A stretch of 64,000 bases of DNA, taken from positions 1 through 64,000 of the forward strand of contig CAUHML010000011.1 in NCBI GenBank assembly GCA_959606905.1. The letters run 5' to 3'. The notes under the pieces are model-generated. The model saw nothing but the letters and a program-made list of their open reading frames with translations. It was not told the origin of the DNA and searched no databases. Positions 36,603-46,941 of this stretch are shown one piece after another (within the stretch, counting starts at the first letter, position 1; the number at the start of each line of letters is the position of its first letter). The translations under genes were made by a program, and so were the position numbers. This DNA comes from an uncultured Bacteroides sp. (GTDB lineage: Bacteria > Bacteroidota > Bacteroidia > Bacteroidales > Bacteroidaceae).

Positions 36603-36619
36603 AAATGTGTCATAAAGTT

Positions 36620-38863
36620 CTACTTCCCGGCCTGTGTCAACTCTGCACCTAACCATCCCTGTCCATCTACGGTCCGGTAACTGAAAGCAATTCGTCTGGG
36701 CGACGAACTTGGGTTATCCTCAACAGGTACGACCAAAGTACTCGGAGCATAACCTGTGGCATGTCCGATTTCCCGGCCTTCATACTTCACATAAATTGTC
36801 ACCGGTTGTTTTGCGTTACCTTTCAACACAAAACTTATACTTCCATTAGTCGCGGGTACGATAGTTTCACGGGGAGGTGCATCCACAATCAACCAGGTAT
36901 TCAATTGATTTCTGTTATCATTCAATGATATCCAGTTCTGACCGTTGTCTATACTGTATTCAAAACTGATCGTTGCATTCAGTCCATCCAGTAAAGGAAC
37001 AATCACAGATACATCCCCCGGAACAGCTATCGATGCCGATCTTGCCGCTTCGGTTGCGGTAGTACTGTTCACACGAGTTTTCATAGCTCTTAGTATTACA
37101 TTTCCCGAACCTCCGGTGAATGTACAAGTATATGTACCTCCATCTTCCGGTATGTTCCCGCTCGGCGAGAGTGTTTTCGAAGGTTTTATCTCTTCACTGG
37201 CAGTTTCGCCATCCTGAATCCGGTTTGTGCTGGCCGGCAAGTCTTCCCATTGGGCCTCTGTCACATCAATCAACCGGTATTGGAACTTGATATTACGGGT
37301 ATTGGTGCTTGTATTTGCAGGAACAGTCACCTTCGGAGTGTGTGAGGTGCCGATAGGCCCGTTGAACAGAACGGTTCCTGTAGCTGCATCCACCGAACGG
37401 ACTCTCAATTGCCCGGTATAGCCACCCTTAAAATTGAAAGTATATACTTTAGCGGTAGCAGGAATATTTCCGGCAGGCAGGTTGCTGCTGATATATTCAA
37501 GCGTACCACCTACTTCAGAGCCTTGTGCCGGTTGTATATAGCTGATACTTTTTACAATGGTATTATCATACCCAATCGTATAAGTCACGATTTGGTTAGT
37601 AGTGGAAGTACTGGCAGGAATAGTGATAGTCCCCGTTTTTTCTCCCATTGCACCGGCTGGAAAAGTTGTTTTCGAGCCGTTCAAATCAATCCACCACGCA
37701 GCATTGGTTTTTACTTTCACCGTAGAGGTTATTCCTGCCGAGGATATCGTAGCGCCACTGACCGGATCGGATGATATGAATTCTAACGCTCCCTCAGCAC
37801 CGTTCGGAGCCAATTGAGTAAAAGTCAGTGATTCTTTCAATACACCTTGCGACTTCACCAATACCGAAACAGGACGTGGATCTGGACCGGGATTATCTTG
37901 AATATGCAGGGTCAATGTCTTTATGCCGATTCCAGTTCCATAATCCGGCACGGGAGAAATCTCTGCTGTACTACTCTCAATGCTCCACGGTTTATTGGTT
38001 TTTGCCGTAATAATAACAGTCGCACCGGCAGAAGGCAAATCATTTCCATCCGTAACGGAAGAACTTATAAATTCCCATACCAGCGGTTCATCAATAGGCA
38101 CGACATAATTGATATTCAATATTTTTGTTATACTCCCACCCATACAACTTATTCTAGTATAGAAATTTGTTTCCGGAGCTTGAGGATTCCACTTCAGTTC
38201 AACTATACTGGGAGTCCTGATTATTGGTGGTATTCGGGATACATCTATATTAGTAAAATCCTGTATTTCAGCTGCGTCTATAAATACCGCAGATATCCCC
38301 GAAAAATCTACAAAAAATGCTCCACCGGTAGCTTTAGTCATATTGAGTGTTTCCGGTGGGGTCAAATTCAGTATTTCTTGGGCAGGAGGTGCTTCATCTG
38401 CCCTTGTACGAACAGAAGACATATTGCACAACTTGACCGAATCCACCTCGTCAGCCCATACAAGAGGCACATATTTAGAATACTCTCCTGCCGTAACAAG
38501 AACCCCTCCATTAAAAGCCACGGATTGAGGGGCATAATTTACACTGTCCGTCAATTCTCTCCATTTGATTGGGATAATACATGAACCTTCCTGAACCGGT
38601 ATGCTTGTTAGAGAGGTGTCAACATTACATTTTGGCGATACATTCCACTTCAATTTTATTTCCGGTACATTGGAAGTTACTTCCAGTACTCCTGCAAGGT
38701 CGGTACTGTCATTTGCCAATCTGACAAATTTTGTATCAATGTTAAAGATAACATTCTGCTTATCCGTGCCGTTCACCTCATCCCTATTTTCACAACCGGC
38801 AAAAAAGGAAATGAAAAAGGCTAAAATCGATATTACAATATAGTTTATACTTTGGTTTCTCAT
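36620..38863 (-). CDS. Class B surface lipoprotein with BACON-like and IPxxG repeats
   Basis: The 747-residue protein has a lipobox (FFAGC), the class B N-terminal domain (NVDTSLTSIPVQEGSCIIPI, VAFNGGVLVTAGEYSKYVPL), and VRTRADE near residue 155. Two BACON-like domains follow (about 265-350 and 360-450; KTNKPWSIESS and KTNAAWWIDLNG), then three of the 95-residue repeats (GNIPATAKVYTFNFKGGYTG; GNIPEDGGTYTCTFTGGSG; and a last one ending LTQAGK). It is a longer mosaic of the same modules as 32733 and 34875, evidence of domain shuffling within the operon. Confidence 0.7.
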   Translation of the reverse strand: MRNQSINYIVISILAFFISFFAGCENRDEVNGTDKQNVIFNIDTKFVRLANDSTDLAGVLEVTSNVPEIKLKWNVSPKCNVDTSLTSIPVQEGSCIIPIKWRELTDSVNYAPQSVAFNGGVLVTAGEYSKYVPLVWADEVDSVKLCNMSSVRTRADEAPPAQEILNLTPPETLNMTKATGGAFFVDFSGISAVFIDAAEIQDFTNIDVSRIPPIIRTPSIVELKWNPQAPETNFYTRISCMGGSITKILNINYVVPIDEPLVWEFISSSVTDGNDLPSAGATVIITAKTNKPWSIESSTAEISPVPDYGTGIGIKTLTLHIQDNPGPDPRPVSVLVKSQGVLKESLTFTQLAPNGAEGALEFISSDPVSGATISSAGITSTVKVKTNAAWWIDLNGSKTTFPAGAMGEKTGTITIPASTSTTNQIVTYTIGYDNTIVKSISYIQPAQGSEVGGTLEYISSNLPAGNIPATAKVYTFNFKGGYTGQLRVRSVDAATGTVLFNGPIGTSHTPKVTVPANTSTNTRNIKFQYRLIDVTEAQWEDLPASTNRIQDGETASEEIKPSKTLSPSGNIPEDGGTYTCTFTGGSGNVILRAMKTRVNSTTATEAARSASIAVPGDVSVIVPLLDGLNATISFEYSIDNGQNWISLNDNRNQLNTWLIVDAPPRETIVPATNGSISFVLKGNAKQPVTIYVKYEGREIGHATGYAPSTLVVPVEDNPSSSPRRIAFSYRTVDGQGWLGAELTQAGK

Positions 38864-38883
38864 ATTTTATTTTAATTAAAAAT

Positions 38884-38930
38884 CCTCGTCCGGCACAAAA
38901 CAGACTATTTTTCTGCCATACCGGACAAGG
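38884..38930 (-). other. Intergenic hairpin
   Basis: CCTcGTCCGG pairs with CCGGACaAGG, with one internal mismatch and a 27-nt loop, 21 bp before the 36620-38863 start. Confidence 0.55.
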
Positions 38931-38968
38931 TTTTGTTATCTATCTAGCTTATCAGTTTCCGTATGAAA

Positions 38969-40483
38969 CTATTGTTTTTTTACACATCGAATAGACAATC
39001 CATACGTTCTGCTCATACTTGACAACCAATAAACGCCCTGCGGGTCAACAGAAAGAACCTGATTGTATTTAGGAGAATAATCTCTTAAAGAATACAAGGC
39101 GTATGTTCCATCATTATCATAAATAGGCGAACCTGAGCCGTTATATGCGCGGGCACCTACTGCCGGTAAGAATACTCTGTTAGGCGCTGTACCGAACCAA
39201 ATGCCTTGGGCATCGGAATCCCATTCATAAATTTTGGCAAGTGCCACAGTTTCCAAACGCGATGGCGTCTGCCATGTACCTTTCGGAGTAATCAATGAAC
39301 AAGGGTCTGCTGCATAATTATATTCACCTTGGTTACGGGCTCCCAGTCCGATATCTGTTGTATTCCATTCAAAATAACTACCTTCATACATTCCGAGATG
39401 ATAAGCGCCTTGAGTCGGTTCAATATGGAAACCGTCAATGTCTTTGTACACATTTCCTTTGGCCCATTTATAACCACCCACAGGAATATAATTACGTTCC
39501 AAGGCAATTATGACTTTATATTCACTTGCCGGGCTAAGTTCGACTCCAGGATAACGCATCACTACACCCTTGATTGTCTCAGCACCTATTTTAAGTTCTG
39601 TCATTTCTACCGTCAAGTCTCTCGATTTAATAGGAAATATGATTTGCGGATCACTTGCTGCAACTGTATCATTATTCAATGTTGTCCAGCTAAACTCTGC
39701 GCTTCCGCTTGTTCCTGTATTCGGTAATGTTTCCGACGAGCTGAAATCCCAATTTATCAAAACATCATTCAGATTGTTCATCTTCGCTGCACAAGCTTTA
39801 ATTTGGTTATCGGGAAATCCGGTAGTAGATACTTCCAGAATGACATTGACGCAATGGCGTACAAACTCATTTCTGACAACAAAATCTCCACTATCGCTCT
39901 CCTCTACATTAACACTTTGTTTGCAAGTCATAAAATCATCACCCTGTGTAACTTTTATGATTGTACTTGTCCCGTCAAAAACCGGAATAGGTTCATTATT
40001 ACCGATAGAATAGCATAAAAAGGTATAAGGACCTGCCGGAAGATATAACTGGTCGCCAACCGCCGTTCCTTTTCCACTCGCATCAGTTTCATATTCTCCC
40101 TGCCCTGCAAAATTAGCAGAGGAAACAACATCTCCCCTATATGCTAATAAACGATACCTCTTCTCAGCCAATACGCTTCTGGTAGCAGCACGAGATTCCG
40201 ATTCCGGTACAGGCTCGATAGTAGTAACAATATCATAGCCTGTATCGAATTTATCGTTTAGCGGTTGTGAGAATACGAGCTTCTGGGCTTCGCTGCGAGT
40301 CTGGACTCCTCCCTTTTGATTTCCCTGATTAATTACGGAAATTGAAATAGGAATAGGTTTGCCATCATATTTTTCAACTACAGGAACAGAACTGGTATCC
40401 TGTTCATCTGTTTCATTGCTACATCCGGTCCATATAGGTAACACGGATAGCAAGGTAATCCACAGTAAAATATTCTTTCTCAT
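38969..40483 (-). CDS. Class A fimbrial lipoprotein: fimbrillin with FISUMP-like C-terminus (3)
   Basis: The 504-residue product has a lipobox (PIWTGC), an N-terminal block DTGYDIVTTIEPVPESES related to 29576 and 31090, two candidate processing sites (QTRS, AATRS), and a fimbrillin-like beta-sandwich to about 335. The C-terminal FISUMP-like part contains YKWAKGNVYKDIDGF and CSLITPKGTWQTPSRLETVA and ends SIRCVKKQ. It is the most divergent of the three class A copies and sits among class B genes. Confidence 0.75.
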   Translation of the reverse strand: MRKNILLWITLLSVLPIWTGCSNETDEQDTSSVPVVEKYDGKPIPISISVINQGNQKGGVQTRSEAQKLVFSQPLNDKFDTGYDIVTTIEPVPESESRAATRSVLAEKRYRLLAYRGDVVSSANFAGQGEYETDASGKGTAVGDQLYLPAGPYTFLCYSIGNNEPIPVFDGTSTIIKVTQGDDFMTCKQSVNVEESDSGDFVVRNEFVRHCVNVILEVSTTGFPDNQIKACAAKMNNLNDVLINWDFSSSETLPNTGTSGSAEFSWTTLNNDTVAASDPQIIFPIKSRDLTVEMTELKIGAETIKGVVMRYPGVELSPASEYKVIIALERNYIPVGGYKWAKGNVYKDIDGFHIEPTQGAYHLGMYEGSYFEWNTTDIGLGARNQGEYNYAADPCSLITPKGTWQTPSRLETVALAKIYEWDSDAQGIWFGTAPNRVFLPAVGARAYNGSGSPIYDNDGTYALYSLRDYSPKYNQVLSVDPQGVYWLSSMSRTYGLSIRCVKKQ

Positions 40484-40509
40484 ATTTATTTTTTTATGTT
40501 GTGAGTAAT

Positions 40510-40541
40510 ATCCGCCGGTAGTATAAATTATAACCGGCGGA
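40510..40541 (-). other. Intergenic hairpin
   Basis: TCCGCCGGT pairs perfectly with ACCGGCGGA over 9 bp with a 14-nt loop, 27 bp before the 38969-40483 start. Confidence 0.6.
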
Positions 40542-40556
40542 CACTATTTCTAGATT

Positions 40557-42815
40557 TTAGATATCACCGCCAATACCTCCGGTTATATCTCCCTTATCTT
40601 CAAAATCACCTACATTATTGTCTCCACTGCCTATTTTTATATCAGATGTTTGTACTTTCTCTGTGATTGTAGTCCAGTGCTTGCCGCCATCCTTTGAATA
40701 TTTGAATGTGACAGTCCGCTTATCTTTTTTATCATTTTTCGGAATAGCTAACTTCATAGTCACAGGAGCATTACCACTCTCTCTAACCAATTCCCCTTCA
40801 CCTATGAAAGCGGCAAATACAATATTACCCGGATACGTTCCTGTAAATGAACAGCTATATTCCTTTCCTTCAGCTGGAATCTTTTCATCATTAGGTGTTA
40901 TCGAACCGACCGTAAGTGAACCGGCAAGCTGGGTTCTTGACCCCATTGATATCCATGTAGTTCCACCATTGGCACTATAGAAGAAGCTTACCTTACGGTC
41001 AATCATTGCCGTATCTGGCATAGCCGGTATATCCAAATTGATTGATCCGGGGCAATCACCTGTATTCTCCTTCAGCATTTCGCCGCCGCTTTCAGCTTTC
41101 ATGTCAATCGTTCCTTTATAGGTTCCCGAGAATATGCCCGTAGTCGTATCGCCTTCACGCGGTATGGCTGTACTGGGTAATACTTGAGATATAATTTTTG
41201 CTTCATCCTGTGTCGCAGTAACACCCTTCAGCTCCTTCCAACCATCAGGACCATAATACTCAAATGTCAACACTCGTTTAGCCAAACTCAAATAATTATT
41301 AGGTATGGTAATGCTCGCATCCTTACCGGTAGTTGCCGGTCCCGTTGCTAAAACTCTATCACCTCCTTTTACGCGAACTTGCAAGTTCCCGACATAAGAA
41401 CCGTGGAAGTGGAACATGTATGTTCCTCCTTCAACAGGAATTTTACCAGATTCATCCCAGCTATCGTAAATCAGTTCACTGCCGAAATCTTGTATATATA
41501 CATAAGTATTCACCAAAATATTATCATATCCTACATTTACGACTATTTCTTTCGTGGTTGACCCTGTATTTGCAGGAACCACCACTTTCCCTTCATTCTC
41601 ACTTGCCAGGCAAGTCTTTTTATCGGAACCATAAGATATCCACCAATCACGTGATGTATCCACCTCTACTATTACTGTATCTTTCTCTGCTTTTAGATGT
41701 GTACCTTCCATAGGTTTTACACTCTTAATATTAAAAGAACCTTGTGCGCTTGATTGTGTGAATTTAAGAGTTCTTTCTAAAGAATCTTTTAAATATACAC
41801 CAACAAGAATATTTCTACTTCTCAAACTATCATTGTCAGCTATTCTGATGAACAGCGATTGCTCATTCGCTTTTGGAAGAGCAACTGCGTCTGCTCTAAC
41901 CTCCACACCGTCCTCGTTACGATAACGGATACTCCATTCACTATTTGTTCTCGCAACCGCAACTACCGAAGCATTTTTAGCCGGCAACAAGCTTAATGAA
42001 TCAGGAATACATTTTATGAATTCCCATTCACAAGGAGTAGGTAGAGTGTACGTTATATATGCAAATTTTGTGTACCCTGTCATTGTTGAAAGTTTTAAAT
42101 GTCCTCCAAAATCTATTTCAGGAGCGCCTTCTTCCGTCCAGTTGAGGGGTATTTTTGAATCACTACCTGTATATTGTGGGGGCAGCTTATCTAGAGCAAG
42201 ATGATATTTATCGAAGTCGGTAGCCTCACTAAAATCATCAAAATTGACATTACACCTATTAATATATCTAATCTTAATAGTGCCGCAAGTATCCTTATCC
42301 AATGGAAGAGGATTAGGAGTATCTATGATTATCTGGTTATCGGAAGTTGGCATCTCAATTCGTCCGGCACGTGTCATTATCTGGCATTGTTCCATTATCT
42401 TTACCGAATCCACCTCATCCGCCCATACAAGAGGCACATATTTGCTATCATTTCCGGATGTTATCAGCACGCCTGCACTGTACGCAGCATTCACCGGGCC
42501 ATAAACTCCGTCTGCCAGCTTTGAAGCCCACTTGATTGGTAACTGAACTCTTCCGTTTTCCAATGATAATTCAGTAACAGTGGTGTCCAAATTGCTCACC
42601 GGCGGTACATTCCACTTCAGCTCAACACTTGGCGTGTTCGCCGTTATCTCTAGCGTACCGGCAATACGAGTACTATCGTCTTGTAGTCTCAAGAAACCGG
42701 CACTTGTACCGAATTCAAGCTTTCCACTCTGACTCGCATCATGTCTGTATTCATCATAATCACTACATGCAGTTACTGCAAATAGTGCCAATAGATAAAT
42801 TAAATACTTCCTCAT
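40557..42815 (-). CDS. Class B surface lipoprotein with IPxxG repeats (2)
   Basis: The 752-residue product has a lipobox (FAVTAC), the class B N-terminal domain (NLDTTVTELSLENGRVQLPI, AAYSAGVLITSGNDSKYVPL) and IMTRAGR near residue 150. BACON-like modules with ARTNSEWSIRYR and VDTSRDWWISYG follow, then three 95-residue repeats (GKIPVEGGTYMFHFHGSYVG; TAIPREGDTTTGIFSGTYKG; EKIPAEGKEYSCSFTGTYPG). The C-terminus is Gly/Asp-rich (ITGGIGGDI), like that of 32733. Surface adhesin-type role inferred. Confidence 0.7.
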   Translation of the reverse strand: MRKYLIYLLALFAVTACSDYDEYRHDASQSGKLEFGTSAGFLRLQDDSTRIAGTLEITANTPSVELKWNVPPVSNLDTTVTELSLENGRVQLPIKWASKLADGVYGPVNAAYSAGVLITSGNDSKYVPLVWADEVDSVKIMEQCQIMTRAGRIEMPTSDNQIIIDTPNPLPLDKDTCGTIKIRYINRCNVNFDDFSEATDFDKYHLALDKLPPQYTGSDSKIPLNWTEEGAPEIDFGGHLKLSTMTGYTKFAYITYTLPTPCEWEFIKCIPDSLSLLPAKNASVVAVARTNSEWSIRYRNEDGVEVRADAVALPKANEQSLFIRIADNDSLRSRNILVGVYLKDSLERTLKFTQSSAQGSFNIKSVKPMEGTHLKAEKDTVIVEVDTSRDWWISYGSDKKTCLASENEGKVVVPANTGSTTKEIVVNVGYDNILVNTYVYIQDFGSELIYDSWDESGKIPVEGGTYMFHFHGSYVGNLQVRVKGGDRVLATGPATTGKDASITIPNNYLSLAKRVLTFEYYGPDGWKELKGVTATQDEAKIISQVLPSTAIPREGDTTTGIFSGTYKGTIDMKAESGGEMLKENTGDCPGSINLDIPAMPDTAMIDRKVSFFYSANGGTTWISMGSRTQLAGSLTVGSITPNDEKIPAEGKEYSCSFTGTYPGNIVFAAFIGEGELVRESGNAPVTMKLAIPKNDKKDKRTVTFKYSKDGGKHWTTITEKVQTSDIKIGSGDNNVGDFEDKGDITGGIGGDI

Positions 42816-42900
42816 AACGAATAAGATCTTAATTTGTAAATATTTTTATAACGCAAAATAAATAACATCTATATAATCAACATACATTCAAGTATTCTCC

Positions 42901-45249
42901 CTATTTATCTCTGACACACCGAACGGGCATAGCGTCGGCACGGTAAGCTTGATCAGCATGCTGTACCATATCCTTTGCAAATGTAGTGGCAGAGATCGCA
43001 TTATCATTGGTATTCCCCCACCTTATCTGACTAGCAATATTACTGTTCAATGCATAAAGTCTAAATCCTTGAGAGTCATTACTATCATAACTACGGTATG
43101 GGATAAAAGGAACATAGCCTATTTCATCATAAAAGACTCCTTCTGTATATATATTTGCCGCTTTAGGCCATATACCTACAAATGGTCCGCTCTTCCCCCC
43201 AAATGGGAGAGTCCAACCGGGAGGACAAGGATTATAAGGAGCTTTCTCTTGTTTCTCATCCAACCATAAATAATTATTGCGCAAAGTTCCATCATTGGTA
43301 TACCAATCAAAATCATCTCTCGTTAAATACATCATTCCAGTGATAAAATTCATCGGATGAGCAATAGAATATTCCAGATTATTGGGAGAATTATTAACAT
43401 TTACAAAAACTCTTCCGAAGTTAGGATGATCTTCTTCCATTGTAAATCTTACATCTTTTGTACCATTTTCAACTATACAATATATATCTTTACTTTTTAA
43501 AGGTGTGTCAAATCTAGCTCCCGGAAATGGATCTTTTCTTCCATATTGATACAGTAACCCCCAACTACCGTCATTCGTCCTATCAAGAGTATAAGCGCCA
43601 AGATTACGGTCCATCCACGTGAATCCATTGAAATCTTTAGTCATTTCAGTCTTAAAATCATAAATGTTTCTATTCGCATCATATTTTATTACGTCACCAC
43701 CCAAAGACCATATATGCCAGCTCCATCTAATATTTGCGAAACCAGTAATTCCAGGAGTTTGAATTATAATCACTACGTTACCTGTAAACGTAGTATTGTT
43801 TTTAACAGTAATCCACTGCTTCTCCTTGTCATAAGTCAAAGTTAAATCGACACCCGGTTGGTCGTACCACAATATATCGACATCTAAATCTTCCCCTTTA
43901 GCAATACGCTCAACTCCATCTTTATTGGCTTGCATAACAGGTATATAAATTACATTTCCTGTCTTCGAAGCAAAATCTGCCAGATAGCAATTTGCAGATA
44001 ACATTTCTATAGGAATCTGCCGGATTATATTTCCAAGCTGTATTTCTAAATAAGAGTTTTCCATATCGGCTCCTTCAAAAGACAGGTATATGTCATGCTT
44101 ACTGTTTCCCGTCAACGGATTAGCAGGTTCAATCAGGTTTAGATTGTTATCACCATCAGCATCTCCATACAATTTTATATGCCCGCTCGGATTAACCAAT
44201 TTTACTTTAAAGGTTGATATTTTACTGCCCGAGCCTGACGGAACTATAGCCGATATTTCTAATGCTTTAACTATGTCACTGATAACAGTAGGATAAAGAG
44301 TAATAATATCCCTATCTACTTGAAGCATATATTGCCCATTACTGTCTCCGGTACTGCCGGTAGTTGTCATACTATACACAACATTGCTCCCTGGATTGGC
44401 AGCCGCTTCAGCTTCTGTTTCATAGCCATTGCTATTTACCGTTTCAATATTAAACATATAATGGGTATTGCTCTCCAAATCAAGGACAGGAACGTTGGCT
44501 GCTTCATCCAACTCACCGGTATGGTTACAAAAGTCAAGCTTATACCAGCCCTTTCCGGTCAACTGTACCAACAGATAAGTTTTAGGCAAAGTCGTTGTGC
44601 TGTTATCGGTTCGTGGAACGAAATACACGTTATCCGCCAAGGCTGCCGGACTTAACACCCTGTCAAAAGTTGCACCGGTTGGATATATATTTGTTCTTCC
44701 GACAAAACCTTTTGTGGGTACATTACATATTTTCCAACTGGACATAGCTATATCAGAAGCCAAAGTAACTTTGGCGAGCATTCTCTCTAGTTGAATAGAT
44801 AAATTGTTACTGGCACTACCTATCTCTTTCGAGCCATACATAATCATTTTGTTATCCTCATCTGAGAAAGTAAGTTCTGATAAGAAATCCTCCGCATTAG
44901 TGGCATTGATTGAACTGACACCCGTATTACAAACGACATATAAAGTCTCTCCTGCTTCGACAGCAAATTTAGTCAAAGTAAAAGATACCGTACTTCCTAC
45001 GTTTGTAGGAGCAACAAAAGATTGGTATTTTGCCTTACCGTCTCGGAAGAGGAATACAAGCACATCATCTACCGTATTTTCATTGACAGTGGAACGGCTT
45101 TTTACCTCTACAACCGCCTCTTCCGGCAATTGGAGAGTCACATAGGATTTTTTACAATTGGTACTGGTTTCGTAATCATCTTCAACGCAGCTGGCAAATG
45201 CGAATAGAAGTGACAGCAGTATCACTACATTATATTTTTTTGTATTCAT
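42901..45249 (-). CDS. Large fimbrial lipoprotein (DUF4906/FISUMP-like)
   Basis: The 782-residue protein has a lipobox (LLFAFASC), VKSRSTV as a possible processing site near residue 53, and an N-terminal Mfa-like fold (DDVLVFLFRDGKAKYQSFV, LYVVCNTG). The central part resembles DUF4906 proteins. The C-terminal part has FTWMDRNLGAYTLDRTND, YQYGRKDPFPGARF and YNPCPPGWTLPFGG, ending MPVRCVRDK. These are FISUMP-type features seen in putative tip proteins. Third-to-last of the promoter-proximal accessory genes. Confidence 0.75.
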   Translation of the reverse strand: MNTKKYNVVILLSLLFAFASCVEDDYETSTNCKKSYVTLQLPEEAVVEVKSRSTVNENTVDDVLVFLFRDGKAKYQSFVAPTNVGSTVSFTLTKFAVEAGETLYVVCNTGVSSINATNAEDFLSELTFSDEDNKMIMYGSKEIGSASNNLSIQLERMLAKVTLASDIAMSSWKICNVPTKGFVGRTNIYPTGATFDRVLSPAALADNVYFVPRTDNSTTTLPKTYLLVQLTGKGWYKLDFCNHTGELDEAANVPVLDLESNTHYMFNIETVNSNGYETEAEAAANPGSNVVYSMTTTGSTGDSNGQYMLQVDRDIITLYPTVISDIVKALEISAIVPSGSGSKISTFKVKLVNPSGHIKLYGDADGDNNLNLIEPANPLTGNSKHDIYLSFEGADMENSYLEIQLGNIIRQIPIEMLSANCYLADFASKTGNVIYIPVMQANKDGVERIAKGEDLDVDILWYDQPGVDLTLTYDKEKQWITVKNNTTFTGNVVIIIQTPGITGFANIRWSWHIWSLGGDVIKYDANRNIYDFKTEMTKDFNGFTWMDRNLGAYTLDRTNDGSWGLLYQYGRKDPFPGARFDTPLKSKDIYCIVENGTKDVRFTMEEDHPNFGRVFVNVNNSPNNLEYSIAHPMNFITGMMYLTRDDFDWYTNDGTLRNNYLWLDEKQEKAPYNPCPPGWTLPFGGKSGPFVGIWPKAANIYTEGVFYDEIGYVPFIPYRSYDSNDSQGFRLYALNSNIASQIRWGNTNDNAISATTFAKDMVQHADQAYRADAMPVRCVRDK

Positions 45250-45262
45250 CTCAGATGCTTAT

Positions 45263-46924
45263 TTAGGGTTTATCAATCGTGAATTTAAAGGTCTGCATTT
45301 TTGACCCGTATGCCACTTCATAATTATTTATGAAAAGATCCAATACAACTTCCACAGGTAATAAGTCAGGATACATCACACCGTCATATTGCATTAGCAC
45401 ATTCTTAGTAAATAAGGTCGTTGAACCGTCATATCGAATGATACCATGTCTAAAAGTAGTTGCTATCGTTCCATCAAGTACTCTAAAAATATTTACATCG
45501 TATGCCCATTGCATATTAGATTCCATTGTGATCGTCATATTAGTATTTTGCTTGTTTTCCCATGCAGAAATAGTTATATGGTCGCCATCTTTCACCTCTT
45601 TTCCCTCTATTTGCACAGACTTCAAATTAAATATTAATGCTGTTTCTTTCTTCGAAACAGTTATTGTTTTAGAGAGATTACCAGCTTTGATTATTATTTT
45701 ACCATCGGGTACAATATCATTAGACTGTCCTTTTAGTCGAACTGTCAGCCCAACAGTTCCATCATTGACAGGAACAATAACATTGGATTCATTCTCATGA
45801 CCTGAAAGATAAAATTTTTCCGCATCGGTCAAATCCACTTCAATACTTTTCGCATCAGTCAATACATTCAAACTTCCTCCTAGAGCATAAGTAACTCCTA
45901 CATGATTGGAATTCGTATTAAGATAAGTTCCATGTATTGCACTATTCATATTTTTTCCATACCATTCTGCGATTGTACATTCAACATCAGTAGGTTCTAC
46001 ATCTTTCAACTTCAAGGTGACTTCACAAATAGTATTTCTCATAAGAGTAGTAAGTCCATCAGGCTTGATATCTGCTTTCCACACAAAAGAATTTCCGTCT
46101 ATACTTCCCTCTACCACTACCTTTATTGGAGAGGAACTCCGGTTCTCATAAACATACCCCGAACAGTTCACCTCAGTAGTAGTAGCAGTAGTGTAAATAT
46201 CTGTTGCCGTCCCAAAGGCGTCAGATATCGGAACAGGAGCACTCGATTCCGGAGCAAACAATTGCACCGATTTCTGGTCATCAGCAATACTTACTTTATT
46301 CACTTGCAGCGTTTTTCCTGTTATATTCACTATTTTAACATCCAGCCGTGAAGCCACACGGAGCAATGGTATAGTTATTCGGCTGTCTATCGCGAAGTCA
46401 TGCGCCCCATTGGTACTTCCCGTCATACAGAACGGGGAGTCCGGACGTGCTGAAGCACCATAAGAATAAGTTTTCAAATTACCCAAACTTGTATCAGCTC
46501 CGATGGTAGCATCTGCTGGCAAGTTGGCAACCACAAATAATTGATAAGTACCTTGGGAATTCATGTTGTGGTGTAACATCAGTTCTTCATCAGTGATATT
46601 CAATACCAATTCTCCATTAGTAGATGAAATTGCCGGCTCCGGCTCAGGGGTATAATAGTATAATGCCGGCTCTCCATCGCTGGCATTTTCAGCAAAGAAC
46701 CATACATGAACATTATCTATTTTGTTTTCCGCCTCCAAACCGGTATTGACAGAACCATCTTCTACTCTTGTCACAGGCTTTATGTGCAGGCTGATACCTG
46801 CCGTTACATCTCCTCCCGAATCATCGTCGGACGTACACGAAACCATCATACCCAGCAGCATAATGCAAACTGCCAACAGTAGCGGCACAAATGATTTAAT
46901 TATTTTTTTCATATTTGAATCCAT
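45263..46924 (-). CDS. Fimbrial accessory lipoprotein, Mfa-like
   Basis: The 553-residue chain (or four residues shorter from the ATG before KKIIKSF) has a lipobox (GMMVSC), a candidate processing site PVTRVED, and an N-terminal fimbrillin-like sandwich with VHVWFFAENASDG, YQLFVVANLP and FCMTGS. Residues from about 340 form BACON-like or Ig-like strands (VTYALGGSLNVLTDAKSIEV, IIKAGNLSKTITVSKK). There is no FISUMP end. It lies 13 bp upstream of the 42901 gene in the same operon. Probably a minor subunit of the pilus. Confidence 0.7.
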   Translation of the reverse strand: MDSNMKKIIKSFVPLLLAVCIMLLGMMVSCTSDDDSGGDVTAGISLHIKPVTRVEDGSVNTGLEAENKIDNVHVWFFAENASDGEPALYYYTPEPEPAISSTNGELVLNITDEELMLHHNMNSQGTYQLFVVANLPADATIGADTSLGNLKTYSYGASARPDSPFCMTGSTNGAHDFAIDSRITIPLLRVASRLDVKIVNITGKTLQVNKVSIADDQKSVQLFAPESSAPVPISDAFGTATDIYTTATTTEVNCSGYVYENRSSSPIKVVVEGSIDGNSFVWKADIKPDGLTTLMRNTICEVTLKLKDVEPTDVECTIAEWYGKNMNSAIHGTYLNTNSNHVGVTYALGGSLNVLTDAKSIEVDLTDAEKFYLSGHENESNVIVPVNDGTVGLTVRLKGQSNDIVPDGKIIIKAGNLSKTITVSKKETALIFNLKSVQIEGKEVKDGDHITISAWENKQNTNMTITMESNMQWAYDVNIFRVLDGTIATTFRHGIIRYDGSTTLFTKNVLMQYDGVMYPDLLPVEVVLDLFINNYEVAYGSKMQTFKFTIDKP

Positions 46925-46941
46925 ATATAAAAACTTTATTT

